The position numbers were made by a program, and so were the translations under genes. The notes beneath the pieces are model-generated. The model did no database searches. It saw only the letters and a list, made by a program, of their open reading frames with translations, and was not told the DNA's origin. A DNA stretch of 64,000 nucleotides from GCA-2733415 sp965178635. GTDB lineage: Bacteria > Bacteroidota > Bacteroidia > Flavobacteriales > Flavobacteriaceae. Numbering within the stretch: position 1 is the first letter of the stretch; each line of letters starts with the position of its first letter. Location of the stretch: assembly GCA_965178635.1 (NCBI GenBank), contig CBCXVT010000002.1, positions 3,529 to 67,528 of the forward strand. The letters run 5' to 3'. Positions 17,122 through 26,616 of this stretch are shown here, piece by piece.

Positions 17122-18411
17122 ATGAGTGTTTATAAAAGAAGTAGTCAGTTGTTTCATGAAGCAACACAGTATATACCAGGTGGTGTTAACTCACCAGTAA
17201 GAGCATTTAAATCTGTAGGAGGTGATCCTATATTTGTAAATAAAGCAGAGGGACCATATTTATATGATGAAGACGGGAACAAATTGATAGATTATATCAA
17301 TTCATGGGGGCCAATGATTTTAGGACATGCCAACAAAAAAGTAGTTGATGCAGTTATTGAACGCACTAAATTAGGGACTTCTTTTGGCACGCCTACTGAA
17401 ATTGAAACTGAAATAGCAAAGTTGGCAGTTAGTATGGTGCCGAATATTGACAAGATTCGTTTTGTGAATTCAGGTACTGAGGCGTGTATGAGTGCTGTAA
17501 GGTTAGCAAGAGGGTTTACAGGAAAAGAAAAAATCATCAAGTTTTCAGGGTGTTATCACGGGCATTCTGATTCGTTTTTAATTCAAGCTGGTTCTGGTGC
17601 CGTAACGTTTGGATCGCCAAATAGTCCGGGAGTCACTAAAGGTACAGCAAAAGATACTTTGCTTGCAGTGTATAATGATATTGAAAATGTAGCGCAATTA
17701 ATCAAAGCAAATGAAGGAGAAATAGCTTGTGTAATTATTGAGCCAGTTGCAGGAAATATGGGATGTATTCCTCCTAAAGAAAACTTCTTAAAGGATTTAC
17801 GTACATTATGTGATGCTAATAATATTCTATTAATATTTGATGAAGTAATGACAGGGTTCCGTTTGGCAAAAGGGGGTGCTCAAGAATTATATGATATCCA
17901 TGCAGATATTGTATGCTTCGGTAAAGTAATTGGTGGAGGATTGCCAGTTGGTGCTTTTGCTGCACGCAATGAAATCATGAATCATTTAGCGCCTTTAGGA
18001 CCTGTATACCAAGCAGGGACTTTGTCAGGTAACCCGTTAGCAATGTCTGCAGGTTTAGCAATGTTGCAACAGTTAAATGACGATGCTGAAATTTACACAC
18101 GTTTAAAAGAAAAAACAGATTATTTACATAAAGGATTGAGTAAAGGATTAACTAAAAAAGGAATTACACATACCATAAATCAGGTAAATTCGATGATTTC
18201 TGTTCATTTCGCAGAAGATGCAGTAGTTGATTTTACATCATCTGCAAAAGGCGACAATCCACGTTTCAAGAAATTCTTCCATGGGATGTTAGCAAAAGGT
18301 GTTTATATTGCACCAAGTGCTTATGAGACATGGTTTATTTGTGACGCACTAAGTTATGACGATTTAGATGCCACAATAGCTGCTTGTAGTGAAGTAGCAG
18401 AAACATTATAA
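17122..18411 (+). CDS. hemL: Glutamate-1-semialdehyde 2,1-aminomutase
   Basis: The 429-residue protein matches HemL over its whole length: PGGVNSPVRAF near the start, RFVNSGTEACMSA, KFSGCYHGHSDSFL, IFDEVMTGFR, and the PLP lysine K268 in FGKVIGGGLPVGAF. It makes 5-aminolevulinate from glutamate semialdehyde in the C5 pathway of haem synthesis. It follows the glucosaminidase gene directly, with no spacer, and ends at a bidirectional terminator. Confidence 0.97.
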   Translation: MSVYKRSSQLFHEATQYIPGGVNSPVRAFKSVGGDPIFVNKAEGPYLYDEDGNKLIDYINSWGPMILGHANKKVVDAVIERTKLGTSFGTPTEIETEIAKLAVSMVPNIDKIRFVNSGTEACMSAVRLARGFTGKEKIIKFSGCYHGHSDSFLIQAGSGAVTFGSPNSPGVTKGTAKDTLLAVYNDIENVAQLIKANEGEIACVIIEPVAGNMGCIPPKENFLKDLRTLCDANNILLIFDEVMTGFRLAKGGAQELYDIHADIVCFGKVIGGGLPVGAFAARNEIMNHLAPLGPVYQAGTLSGNPLAMSAGLAMLQQLNDDAEIYTRLKEKTDYLHKGLSKGLTKKGITHTINQVNSMISVHFAEDAVVDFTSSAKGDNPRFKKFFHGMLAKGVYIAPSAYETWFICDALSYDDLDATIAACSEVAETL

Positions 18412-18413
18412 AA

Positions 18414-18447
18414 TAAAAAAGCGATCTGAATTTCAGATCGCTTTTTC
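18414..18447. terminator. Bidirectional terminator between hemL and the gene at 18469
   Basis: GCGATCTGA (18421-18429) and TCAGATCGC (18433-18441) pair perfectly around ATT, with A and T runs on either side. Confidence 0.85.
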
Positions 18448-18468
18448 ATTATAACGTAACGTATAAGT

Positions 18469-18792
18469 CTATTTTTTAATAAGACTGTATTTTTTATACT
18501 GAACCTCAGTTAAAATAGTTTTTAACTTATTATCAAACTTTAAGTTAATTGCTTTTTGAGTATTCTTTGGAGAGTCTTGATTAATAGCTTTTGTTTGTCT
18601 TTGTTTATACATAAAGGCACTTGTTACTGCTTTCTGTTGTTCTTTACTAATATTAAACTCTTGTACTAATCGGTGCGTAAATTCTTTAGCTTCTTGACTT
18701 ACACCTCTTGAGTTGCTTTCTTGAGCTACTGCATTAGTGGTACTTAATAATGAAATTGCAAAAAATGCAACTACGGCAATAATTTTTTTCAT
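18469..18792 (-). CDS. Small secreted helical protein with LTxxQ-like motifs
   Basis: The 107-residue protein has a signal peptide (LLSTTNAVAQ). The rest is helical and holds ISKEQQKAV and LTEVQYKKY, which resemble the LTxxQ motif of Spy/CpxP-type periplasmic proteins and of small Bacteroidota relatives. The neighbour at 18896 has the same kind of motif. A chaperone-like or stress role would be a guess. Confidence 0.65.
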   Translation of the reverse strand: MKKIIAVVAFFAISLLSTTNAVAQESNSRGVSQEAKEFTHRLVQEFNISKEQQKAVTSAFMYKQRQTKAINQDSPKNTQKAINLKFDNKLKTILTEVQYKKYSLIKK

Positions 18793-18895
18793 AATATGGT
18801 TTCGTTTATGTAAATTGATTAAAACTTAAAGCTACTAAAGTAAATAAAAATAATTACAGTGATAGGATCTTTAGACAAGAAGCTTTAAATACCGT

Positions 18896-19348
18896 TTATC
18901 TGTTGTTTCTAGAATGTTTTTTCTTTCTTGATGAAGTTTTACGTTGCATCTGTTCCCATTTATTAAATTGCTCTTTTGATAAAATAGATTTCATCTTCTT
19001 TTTATGAGCTATTTTTTTATCTAAACGTTTATTCATTTTATTGAATTTTTCTTCAGATGACAACTTTGGTTTTTCTGTACCTTTATCATGTTCTCTCTTG
19101 GCACGTTGCTCCTTTCGAGTTTTAGCTTCATCTAAATGTAACGCGTAAATGTTATCTTGTTGTTCTTTAGAAAGATCTAAAAACAAAGCCATCTTTTTTG
19201 TTCTCAATGTCGCTATTTGTTCAGGAGATAAATCTTTCAGGTGTTCCATTTTACCTTTTCTTGGATGCTCTTTTTTGTCAGAATGACTTCCTTGTCCAAA
19301 TATTGCAGAACTTATTACTAGTGCGGCTAATAAGATTAATTTTTTCAT
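18896..19348 (-). CDS. Secreted Spy-like protein with repeated LSxEQ motifs
   Basis: From the ATG at 19348 the protein has 150 residues, starting MKKLILLAALVISS with a signal peptide ending IFGQ. An upstream ATG at 19384 would put 12 extra residues before the signal, so I reject it. The mature part is very rich in Lys and Arg and has four related units: LSPEQIATL, LSKEQQDNI, LSSEEKFNK and LSKEQFNKW. This is the LTxxQ pattern of Spy-like periplasmic proteins. The tail is strongly basic (SSRKKKHSRNNR). Confidence 0.75.
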   Translation of the reverse strand: MKKLILLAALVISSAIFGQGSHSDKKEHPRKGKMEHLKDLSPEQIATLRTKKMALFLDLSKEQQDNIYALHLDEAKTRKEQRAKREHDKGTEKPKLSSEEKFNKMNKRLDKKIAHKKKMKSILSKEQFNKWEQMQRKTSSRKKKHSRNNR

Positions 19349-19413
19349 AGTTGTAATTTTAAATTGTTTGACTTTTTGACTCATAAGAATACAAAAGGTT
19401 TAATTACGAGCAT

Positions 19414-19446
19414 AAAAAAAGGAGCTACATGTGCAGCTCCTTTTAT
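19414..19446 (-). terminator. Terminator of lysS
   Basis: GGAGCT and AGCTCC (19421-19440 overall) form a hairpin around a short loop, with A and T runs outside. Confidence 0.75.
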
Positions 19447-19462
19447 AATAGTCTTTATTTAG

Positions 19463-21160
19463 TTAAACAACCTCAACAAACAATCCGTCGTCGGTTTTGT
19501 TCACTTTAGCCAAGTTGTTTTTAGTTAATCCTTTAATAGATTTATCCCATTTTTTGTTACTCAATCCAGATTGTGATTTCAAATCGTTTAAATCAATTTT
19601 CTCTGCTTTTTGTAATAAGTTTAATACAAATTTTTCATCATCATTTAAATCTACTAATGGTGCTTGACGTTCTGGTTTCATTTGTGGGAAGAATAATACT
19701 TCTTGAATAGATGGATTGTCTGTTAAAAACATGATTAATCTGTCCATTCCTATTCCTAAACCAGATGTTGGAGGCATACCGTACTCTAAAGCACGTAAGA
19801 AATCATGATCAATAAACTCAGTAGCTTCATCATCACCTTTTGCTGCTAATTTTAATTGAGCTTCAAAACGCTCGCGTTGGTCTATAGGGTCATTTAATTC
19901 AGAATACGCATTTGCAATTTCTTTACCACAAACCATTAATTCAAAACGCTCCGTTAATTCCGGATTGTCTCTATGTTCTTTACAAAGTGGAGACATTTCT
20001 TTTGGATAATCTGTAATGTAAGTTGGTTGAATGTAATTTCCTTCACATTTTTCACCAAAAATTTCATCGATTAATTTTCCTTTACCCATGGTACTATCCA
20101 CTTCAATTCCCATACCTTTTGCAGCATCAAAAATTTCAGCTTCTGTTTTACCGTAAATATCAAAACCAGTAAATTCTTTAATAGAATCTGCCATCGTGAT
20201 ACGTTTGTATGGTGCTTTAAAGTCAATTTCTTGTCCGTTAAACGTTGCTTTTGTAGTTCCGTTTACTGCAATTGCACAATGTTCTAATAACTTCTCAGTA
20301 AAGTCCATCATCCAATTGTAGTCTTTATAGGCTACATATATTTCCATTGCTGTGAATTCTGGATTATGAGTTCTGTCCATTCCTTCATTTCTGAAGTTTT
20401 TAGAGAATTCATAAACCCCTTCAAATCCACCAACAATTAATCTTTTTAAATACAATTCATTAGCAATTCGCATGTATAACGGAATGTCTAATGAGTTGTG
20501 ATGTGTTATAAACGGCCTTGCAGCAGCACCACCAGGAATAGCTTGTAAAATTGGCGTTTCCACTTCCATATACCCAGCCTCATTAAAGAAGCTACGCATG
20601 GCAGTAAATAATTTTGTTCTTTTGATAAACACATCTTTTACATGCGGGTTTACTGCTAAATCTGCGTAACGTTGTCTGTAACGCATTTCTGCATCTGTAA
20701 AACCGTCATGGATATTTCCATCAGCGTCTACTTTCGGTAGAGGTAATGGTTTTAACGACTTACTTAATAAAGTAAAGTTTTTTACTAAAACAGTTTTTTC
20801 GCCTACCTGAGTTGTGAATAACTCTCCTTCAATACCGATGAAATCACCAATATCTAGGAGCTTTTTATACACGTCATTGTAAAGTGTTTTGTCGTCTTCT
20901 AAACAAATTTCATCTCTGTTAAAATACACTTGAATACGTCCTTCACCATCTTGTAATTCAGCAAAAGATGCTTTTCCTTGAATTCTACGTGACATTAAAC
21001 GTCCAGCAATTACCACCTGTTTACCTTCAGTATATGCTTCTTTTATCTGTTTGGAATTATTGTCAACAGGATAAAGGTTTGCAGGGTACGGGTTTATTCC
21101 CAAGTCTCGTAACTTTGTAAGTTTTTCACGTCTTACAACTTCTTGTTCTGATAATTGCAT
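19463..21160 (-). CDS. lysS: Lysyl-tRNA synthetase, class II, with a C-terminal extension
   Basis: I start at the ATG at 21160 (MQLSEQEVVRREKL); the frame is open about 27 codons further up, but those codons are hydrophobic and atypical. The protein of 565 residues has the OB-fold anticodon domain (about 55-150, AGRLMSRRIQGKASF), class II motif 2 (FRNEGMDRTHNPEF) and motif 3 (GLGIGMDRLIMFLTDNPS). About 65 residues after motif 3 (from DLNDDEKFVLNLLQ) form an extra small domain, probably a winged helix, that E. coli LysS does not have. It charges tRNA-Lys. Confidence 0.95.
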   Translation of the reverse strand: MQLSEQEVVRREKLTKLRDLGINPYPANLYPVDNNSKQIKEAYTEGKQVVIAGRLMSRRIQGKASFAELQDGEGRIQVYFNRDEICLEDDKTLYNDVYKKLLDIGDFIGIEGELFTTQVGEKTVLVKNFTLLSKSLKPLPLPKVDADGNIHDGFTDAEMRYRQRYADLAVNPHVKDVFIKRTKLFTAMRSFFNEAGYMEVETPILQAIPGGAAARPFITHHNSLDIPLYMRIANELYLKRLIVGGFEGVYEFSKNFRNEGMDRTHNPEFTAMEIYVAYKDYNWMMDFTEKLLEHCAIAVNGTTKATFNGQEIDFKAPYKRITMADSIKEFTGFDIYGKTEAEIFDAAKGMGIEVDSTMGKGKLIDEIFGEKCEGNYIQPTYITDYPKEMSPLCKEHRDNPELTERFELMVCGKEIANAYSELNDPIDQRERFEAQLKLAAKGDDEATEFIDHDFLRALEYGMPPTSGLGIGMDRLIMFLTDNPSIQEVLFFPQMKPERQAPLVDLNDDEKFVLNLLQKAEKIDLNDLKSQSGLSNKKWDKSIKGLTKNNLAKVNKTDDGLFVEVV

Positions 21161-21269
21161 TTGTATTTTGTTTTGAAAAATAAGCTGCAAAATTACGTAA
21201 AATATAAGTGCAGTAAAAGTGAAAAGAATATAAATACCCACTTGGGTGTACTCTTATTGGTTTAGAGCT

Positions 21270-21650
21270 TTATAAAGTCCATAAGTGACTATTTCTAAAC
21301 AGGGTAAAAACGATGAAAACTATAAGTGTAATTAAGAGTCCTTTCGAGGAGATATCAATATCAGGGAAGTTGATGTTAAAAGGTTTTAAAGCAAAGCTGA
21401 AAAAGATGTATGTTAAAAGAGGTGCGAAGAAATAAATGAAGATATTTAGTTGTCCTGCTTCAATAAAGTTGCCGTGAAGTAATTGGTGAAACGCACGTTG
21501 CCCACCACAACCCGGACAATCAATATTCGCGATGCGTTTGGTCATGCAAATTGCGAAAGGTGTATCATTTTTAGCGGGGTTGTTCACATAAAAATATCTG
21601 ATAACCGCAAAAAAGATTCCTATTGAAAATATGGAAAGTACTTTTTTCAT
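21270..21650 (-). CDS. DUF2752 membrane protein
   Basis: The 126-residue protein has three hydrophobic segments (about 5-20, 70-90, 105-120) and the DUF2752 signature CPGCGGQRAFHQLLHG near residue 45. The paired cysteines could bind metal or form a disulfide. The function is unknown. It lies next to a CD225-like membrane protein gene, a pairing I recall from other Flavobacteriaceae. Confidence 0.85.
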   Translation of the reverse strand: MKKVLSIFSIGIFFAVIRYFYVNNPAKNDTPFAICMTKRIANIDCPGCGGQRAFHQLLHGNFIEAGQLNIFIYFFAPLLTYIFFSFALKPFNINFPDIDISSKGLLITLIVFIVFTLFRNSHLWTL

Positions 21651-21654
21651 ATAA

Positions 21655-21686
21655 AAAAGGCCGAAGTATTGCTACAACGGCCTTAG
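21655..21686 (-). terminator. Terminator of the CCC-motif gene
   Basis: AAGGCCG (21658-21664) and CGGCCTT (21679-21685) pair around a 14-base loop. The A run on the left gives the U tail on the minus strand. Confidence 0.6.
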
Positions 21687-21702
21687 TAGTATTGTTAAAT
21701 TC

Positions 21703-22020
21703 TTATTGATTCATTTGATATTGCTCCATAGCTTCATTGAATTTTTCCATGGTGTCCTCCCAATTCAATCCAACATAAATTAAGTAAACAACAGCAATAC
21801 CTATAGCTATAAGAGCTAAAAGCTTTGCGTTTTTTGAAGAGCTAGCAGCACCTTTAAAATCATTGGCTTCAAATTTCTTTTTTACTTGAGTAGCCATCAC
21901 TATAGCTACAATACCAAGAATAAAACCTATACAACATGGTGAGCAACATCCTATGATTGTTGCTGCAATTGCTAAAGCCATGTTATTACTTGGCATGATA
22001 TTATTTGTAGAGTTTTCCAT
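21703..22020 (-). CDS. CD225/dispanin-like membrane protein with a Cys cluster
   Basis: The 105 residues show two hydrophobic segments (about 15-40 and 68-88) joined by a charged loop (VKKKFEANDFKGAASSS), the outline of CD225/dispanin proteins. The first segment has an unusual CCSPCC cluster. This family is widespread in bacteria without a clear function; its animal members (IFITM) act on membranes. It is upstream of the DUF2752 gene on the same strand. Confidence 0.7.
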   Translation of the reverse strand: MENSTNNIMPSNNMALAIAATIIGCCSPCCIGFILGIVAIVMATQVKKKFEANDFKGAASSSKNAKLLALIAIGIAVVYLIYVGLNWEDTMEKFNEAMEQYQMNQ

Positions 22021-22140
22021 AAAAATAAATGTTAGTTGTTTAGTTTAGGCTAAAGTAGTATTTTTTTAAGTATAAATTAAATTTGTAACAAATAGGGCGT
22101 TTTAGCTACTGATAATATATATCAATCATAAAAAACCATC

Positions 22141-22299
22141 ATGAGTATTTGGAGAGTATTATTATCAATTTTATTTCCGCCTTTAGCAGTTTTAGATAAA
22201 GGCTGTGGGTCTGTAATTATCGTATTTATATTAACGTGTTTAGGCTGGATACCAGGGGTAATTGCAGCGTTAATTATTTTAAACAATCCGAATAAATAA
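22141..22299 (+). CDS. YqaE/Pmp3 family small membrane protein
   Basis: This 52-residue protein (MSIWRVLLSILFPPLAVLDK start) has the Pmp3/YqaE pattern: two hydrophobic helices, FPPLAV in the first and CLGWIPGVIAAL in the second, ending NNPNK. Members help membranes withstand salt or cold stress in yeast and plants; the bacterial role is less clear. The start codon at 22141 follows a stretch of non-coding DNA, and no ribosome-binding site is needed in this phylum. It is divergent from the CCC-motif gene. Confidence 0.85.
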   Translation: MSIWRVLLSILFPPLAVLDKGCGSVIIVFILTCLGWIPGVIAALIILNNPNK

Positions 22300-22332
22300 T
22301 TTCTTAGTTTTGTATGTTGAAAAATTCAACAC

Positions 22333-22692
22333 ATGAAACTAACAAAATCGACTAAATACGCTACATTAATCATATCAATATTAACAGCTTCATTAGTTAA
22401 TGAATATTTAGTAAAGCTGGTCAACTCTTATTATAAAGAAGGGACATGTCTATCAGTTTTAATAGGTATGATAGTAACCATCTTGATATTCGTGCCTATG
22501 TTCGGATTTGTAAAAGGAATGATGGATAAAGCCTCAAAGTCTTATTTAAAAGCTAGTAAGAAAATAGCAAAAAAGAATAGCACAGGTTTGTTTGTAGGGT
22601 TTTTAATTGCTTTCGCAATATTATATGTGTTCTTTGCTCAAATAAGACATAATATTGATGTGCTTGGAAAAGTATCAGCAGTTTTAAAATAG
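22333..22692 (+). CDS. Small hypothetical membrane protein
   Basis: The 119-residue protein has three likely membrane segments (about 10-28, 40-62 and 85-105) separated by a strongly basic loop (MDKASKSYLKASKKIAKKNS). I do not recognise a family. It starts 33 bases after the YqaE-like gene and may be in the same transcript. lipB follows after 35 bases. Confidence 0.65.
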   Translation: MKLTKSTKYATLIISILTASLVNEYLVKLVNSYYKEGTCLSVLIGMIVTILIFVPMFGFVKGMMDKASKSYLKASKKIAKKNSTGLFVGFLIAFAILYVFFAQIRHNIDVLGKVSAVLK

Positions 22693-22700
22693 TATCTTTG
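22693..22700 (+). promoter_or_regulatory. Predicted -7 element of lipB
   Basis: TATCTTTG matches TAnnTTTG. It lies 27 bases before the lipB ATG. No well-spaced -33 element is seen. Confidence 0.35.
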
Positions 22701-22727
22701 TTACTCTGAAATAAGATTGCATTACAC

Positions 22728-23423
22728 ATGAACAAAAAAGTTAAGGTACAAGATTTAGGAAGTAAAGATTATAAAGCTTCTTGGGCATATCAAGAAGAGC
22801 TATTTAAAGCTATAGTTGATACAAAAATCAAAAACAGGCGAGAAGCTGCCGGACTTGAAACAGATAATTATTTATTGTTTGTTGAGCATCCTCATGTATA
22901 TACCTTAGGGAAAAGTGGTGATATATCTAACCTGTTGTTAAATGAACAGCAATTAACAGAAAAAGGCGCGACGTTTTATAAAATCAATAGAGGTGGTGAT
23001 ATAACGTATCACGGACCAGGACAAATTGTTGGTTACCCTATTTTAGATTTAGAAAATTTCTTTACAGATATTCATAAATATTTGCGTTTATTAGAAGAAG
23101 CTATTATTTTAACCTTAGCTGAGTACGGTTTAGAATCTGAAAGAAGTCCAGGAGAAACTGGTGTTTGGCTTGGGGTAGGCACACCATTTGCACGTAAAAT
23201 TTGTGCTATGGGAGTGCGTGCTAGCAGGTGGGTAACCATGCACGGTTTTGCTTTAAATGTAAACGCCGATTTGGGTTATTTTGACAATATTATACCTTGT
23301 GGTATCCGTGGTAAAGCGGTTACATCTATGCATGTTGAGCTTGGTAAATCAGTTTCTGAAGAAGATGTGAAATCAAAAATAATGACGCATTTCTCTAACT
23401 TATTTGAAGCAGAGTTGGTTTAG
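22728..23423 (+). CDS. lipB: Octanoyl-[acyl carrier protein]:protein N-octanoyltransferase
   Basis: The 231-residue protein has the LipB segments EHPHVYTLGKSG, RGGDITYHGPGQIVGYPI and MHGFALNVNADL. The catalytic pair is present: K157 in RKICAMGVR and C191 in IIPCGI. It moves octanoyl groups from acyl carrier protein to the lipoyl domains of enzymes such as the 2-oxoacid dehydrogenase E2 encoded at 2.4 kb. It converges on the broken lipoprotein gene at 23434 with only 10 bases between, and no terminator is visible there. Confidence 0.95.
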   Translation: MNKKVKVQDLGSKDYKASWAYQEELFKAIVDTKIKNRREAAGLETDNYLLFVEHPHVYTLGKSGDISNLLLNEQQLTEKGATFYKINRGGDITYHGPGQIVGYPILDLENFFTDIHKYLRLLEEAIILTLAEYGLESERSPGETGVWLGVGTPFARKICAMGVRASRWVTMHGFALNVNADLGYFDNIIPCGIRGKAVTSMHVELGKSVSEEDVKSKIMTHFSNLFEAELV

Positions 23424-23433
23424 TTTTTCAAGA

Positions 23434-25808
23434 TTACATTTTATAAATTAATACAGAGTTGTCTTCCCCTTTTACAGCAAACTCTATATGTTTGTCAGAA
23501 TCCATATTTGTTGCAGAAATTTGAGACTGCCCATAAACAGGAAACTTGTCTAATAAGTTAGCATTGCTGTCAAAAACAGATGCTTTTCTAGTGTCTAGGT
23601 CTGTAACACTGATATAATATTTCTTGTTTAAATAGAAGATTTCTGGAGCGGTATAGTTCCCTAAATCTAATTCTATAGTTTTGTTTTTAATAGTTAGCTT
23701 TTCATCTTCTAACTTAACAATCAAATTGTCATTCACATTAAAGTGATTAGAGCCTCCTTGTAAAATATCAGATTTTGTAATCTTACCAGTAGTTATGTTT
23801 ACTTTAGTGATAACATGTTTTGCATCTTTAAAAAGTAAATTGTTTCCTTGTCTTTTTATATTGACTAAAGAATTAAAGTCAAATGTAGGTTTAACTGATG
23901 TTCTATTTTTTCCTTGTCTGTTTAATATGTGTAGCTTTCCTTTATTTTCTGCTATTATGATATAGTCTTTTGTGCCAATCCTTATGTGTTTCGGAGTTGT
24001 GATAATAGAACTTTTAGCAGTATTAAATTTAAACCCTTTAACTAATTTAAAGCTATTATCATACATGTAAACTTTGCTGCCTTGAGTAATTGTGAAACGG
24101 TAGTTTCTATTGCGGTCATAATCAAAAACAGCTAATGGTAATAAATTGCCATTAGGAAAGATTTTATGAAACTGATCTACTAGTTTTCCGTTTCTATCTA
24201 AAACCATAAACTCATTTTCAGTTGTAAATGCTAATTGTAGTTTTTTGTTTTTAAATAAATCTACTTGAATAACGTCACCTTGAATTTTTCCTTTCAATTG
24301 TTTTTTCCAATGAATGGCACCTGTGTTAGAAATTAAATACAATTGATTATTGATATCTTGAACCAATAATTCTTTTTGCTTAGTTCTGTGATTGGTTTAC
24401 CCATTGTATATCAGTTGCTAAATTTGCATCTAAAGTAATGCTTGCAATTTGCGACACACTTGTGGTATTTTTTTGTTTAGTAATCTTTTTTAATACGGAG
24501 TTAAATTGAATGTAAGTGTCCTCATAAGTAACTTGATGCATTGCCAAAGGAAAGTCTGTAAGTTTTACTTTACGAATACTTTCGTCATCTAAAACTGTAG
24601 CTAACTTATCTTTTATAATGTTGGTTTTTTGGCTTTTAATAATGTGAGCTTCACTTAAAAGTACATCTGCATTTTCAGTATAATAATTTTGATGACCAAG
24701 CGTGGTTTCGTTTTGAAAATGGAGGAAATACAGTTTTGCAAACTTTCTAAGCTGCTAGATAGGAGTATGAAATCTTCCAAATAGCAGGCAAATTCTGGTT
24801 GAGGATTGCAAATTGTTGCTGGAATTTTAAAATAATCATTCTTATATATGGTGTGGTTTCTATACGTTGTATGGGGTGTTATATTTTCAGAAACAGTAGT
24901 ATTTAATAGTTTAAAGGCGCAAACTTGGTGTTTTCCGTCTTTAAATGAAACGATTTCAGTTGACCCGTCTACCAATTCATTAAAGTTTTCAAATTCTGAT
25001 ATAAACTTTAACTCATTAAAATTATAAGAAGTATATTCTGTAAAGTTGGAAGGGATTATTGCGCTTGAATTACTTTTCTCAGTAGATGATTTGATAAGTT
25101 TAGATGCAAACTCATGTGTAGTTTTGGTATTTGTGGCTACACCATTAATACTAATACCATCTTCGTTATTTAATTCGGCGGCAATCCAGTCGGTTGTTGC
25201 TAAATAAGTAGTAGGGAAAAGTGTATTTAATATAGCTGGTTTCTTTTCAAGATTGATAAAAGCAGTTGTTTTGCTGTTGTCGGAAGTTTTATATAACTTT
25301 AATAAACTAGTATTGCTGTAGCGAATATTAGCATTGTTATTACGAATTAAATTTTCAATTAAAATTTCTGAAGATGTTACAACTAATGTGCTATCTAAAA
25401 CAATACTATAAGCATTTTGATTTTTAAGTTTTTGGTAGTTTTTGTTATTGTAAGTTGTTTCGTCTGATTTTACAGCAATCTTATTTTCGGTGTTTTTAAG
25501 ATTGATACTCAGTAAAAATTCTAGAGATTTCCCTACTTAGAAAAGCTTATCAAAGCAGGGTTTTCTGATTTTAAATTTTCAGAAAACTGAAAACTTTGCT
25601 GAACACCCTTATAAGTTTTGGTGTTTTTAAACTCTTTTAAAAGGGTGTTTTCTTTTAAGTCGTTTTGTAAGTCCGTAATACTAGGTGTGTAAATTACTAC
25701 AGACGGATTGTTAGGTACAAAATCTAAAAGCGTAGTTTCCTTAGTGTCTTGTTGAGTACATGAAAAGATAAAAATTGAAACGAGTAAAATGGTAATATAT
25801 GATTTCAT
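23434..25808 (-). pseudogene. Large lipoprotein with beta-propeller-like end, interrupted by three frameshifts
   Basis: One reading path of about 790 codons runs from the ATG at 25808 to 23434, but in three frames. It starts with a lipoprotein signal (IFIFSCTQQ, Cys near 17) and TTLLDFVPNNPSVVIY. Near 25537 the frame shifts (SFSK then VGKSLEFLL; one A lost). Near 24720 it shifts again (CISS then HFQNETTLGHQNYY), and near 24388 a third time (WVN then HRTKQKELLVQD). The last 300 residues have repeated strands such as LYLISNTGAIHWKKQL, typical of a beta-propeller. I know it only as an uncharacterised flavobacterial lipoprotein. The next two genes have the same kind of damage. Confidence 0.7.
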
Positions 25809-25886
25809 GTACAGATGCTTTTTGATTGTGTATTCTATTGCAAAATATCAAAATAAATGAAATTATGAGACTATATTTTCAATTGG

Positions 25887-26487
25887 CTAAATGTCTAATG
25901 TGAGTTGTTCGGGTAATAGTCTAAATGATTTTCTATGATATTTTGTAGCACCATATTTTCTTATGGCTTCACGGTGTTCTTTTGTAGGGTAGCCTTTGTT
26001 TTGTTTCCAGTTATACATCGGAAACTCGTCGTGTATTTTTTCCATATAGGCGTCTCGGTAAGTTTTTGCTAAAACTGATGCAGCGGCTATGTTTAAATAT
26101 TTTCCCATCTCCTTTAATAATAGTTTCATAAGACACATCATTATAAGGTTTAAATTTATTGCCGTCAACATAATAAATTCAGGTTGCGGATTAAGTTGCG
26201 AGATAGAACGTTGCATAGCGGTTATGGATGCGTTTAAAATATTAATGGTGTCAATTTCTTTTTCAAAAACATGACAAACACCAAAACTGATTGCTACAGA
26301 TTCAATCCACGGGTTTTAATAATTCCCCTTTTCTTTTCACTCAGTTGCTTTGAGTCGTTTAAAATGGTATTGTTAAAGTCTTGTGGTAAAATTACTGCCG
26401 CTGCAGTTACAGGACCGGCCAAACAACCTCGTCCAGCTTCGTCTGTTCCGCATTCTAAAATTCATCTTGATAAAAAGGTAATAACAT
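25887..26487 (-). pseudogene. rnhB: Ribonuclease HII, interrupted by several indels
   Basis: From the ATG at 26487 (MLLPFYQDEF) the pieces line up with RNase HII: LECGTDEAGRGCLAGPVTAAAV with the first catalytic acids, NDSKQLSEKKR, IESVAISFGVCHVFEKEID, AMQRSISQLNPQPEFIM and NIAAASVLAKTYRD, ending near 25887. At least five single-base changes are needed: near 26458 (a T lost), 26326 and 26308 (a G gained at each), 26170 (a G lost, destroying VDGN) and 26100 (an A gained). The last two cancel each other, leaving about 23 wrong residues between them. RNase HII cuts RNA in RNA-DNA hybrids and removes misplaced ribonucleotides. This much damage in a conserved gene suggests sequencing error. Confidence 0.85.
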
Positions 26488-26616
26488 GCCGCAAAATAAG
26501 ATTTTCAAATGTAATAAATAGCCGTAAATCCTATTAACAACACTTTAAGTGTAAAAACAATGTAGATTTTTTAATTTCTATTACTTTGTAGCTTAAATTC
26601 AATTGTTGAAGATTAG

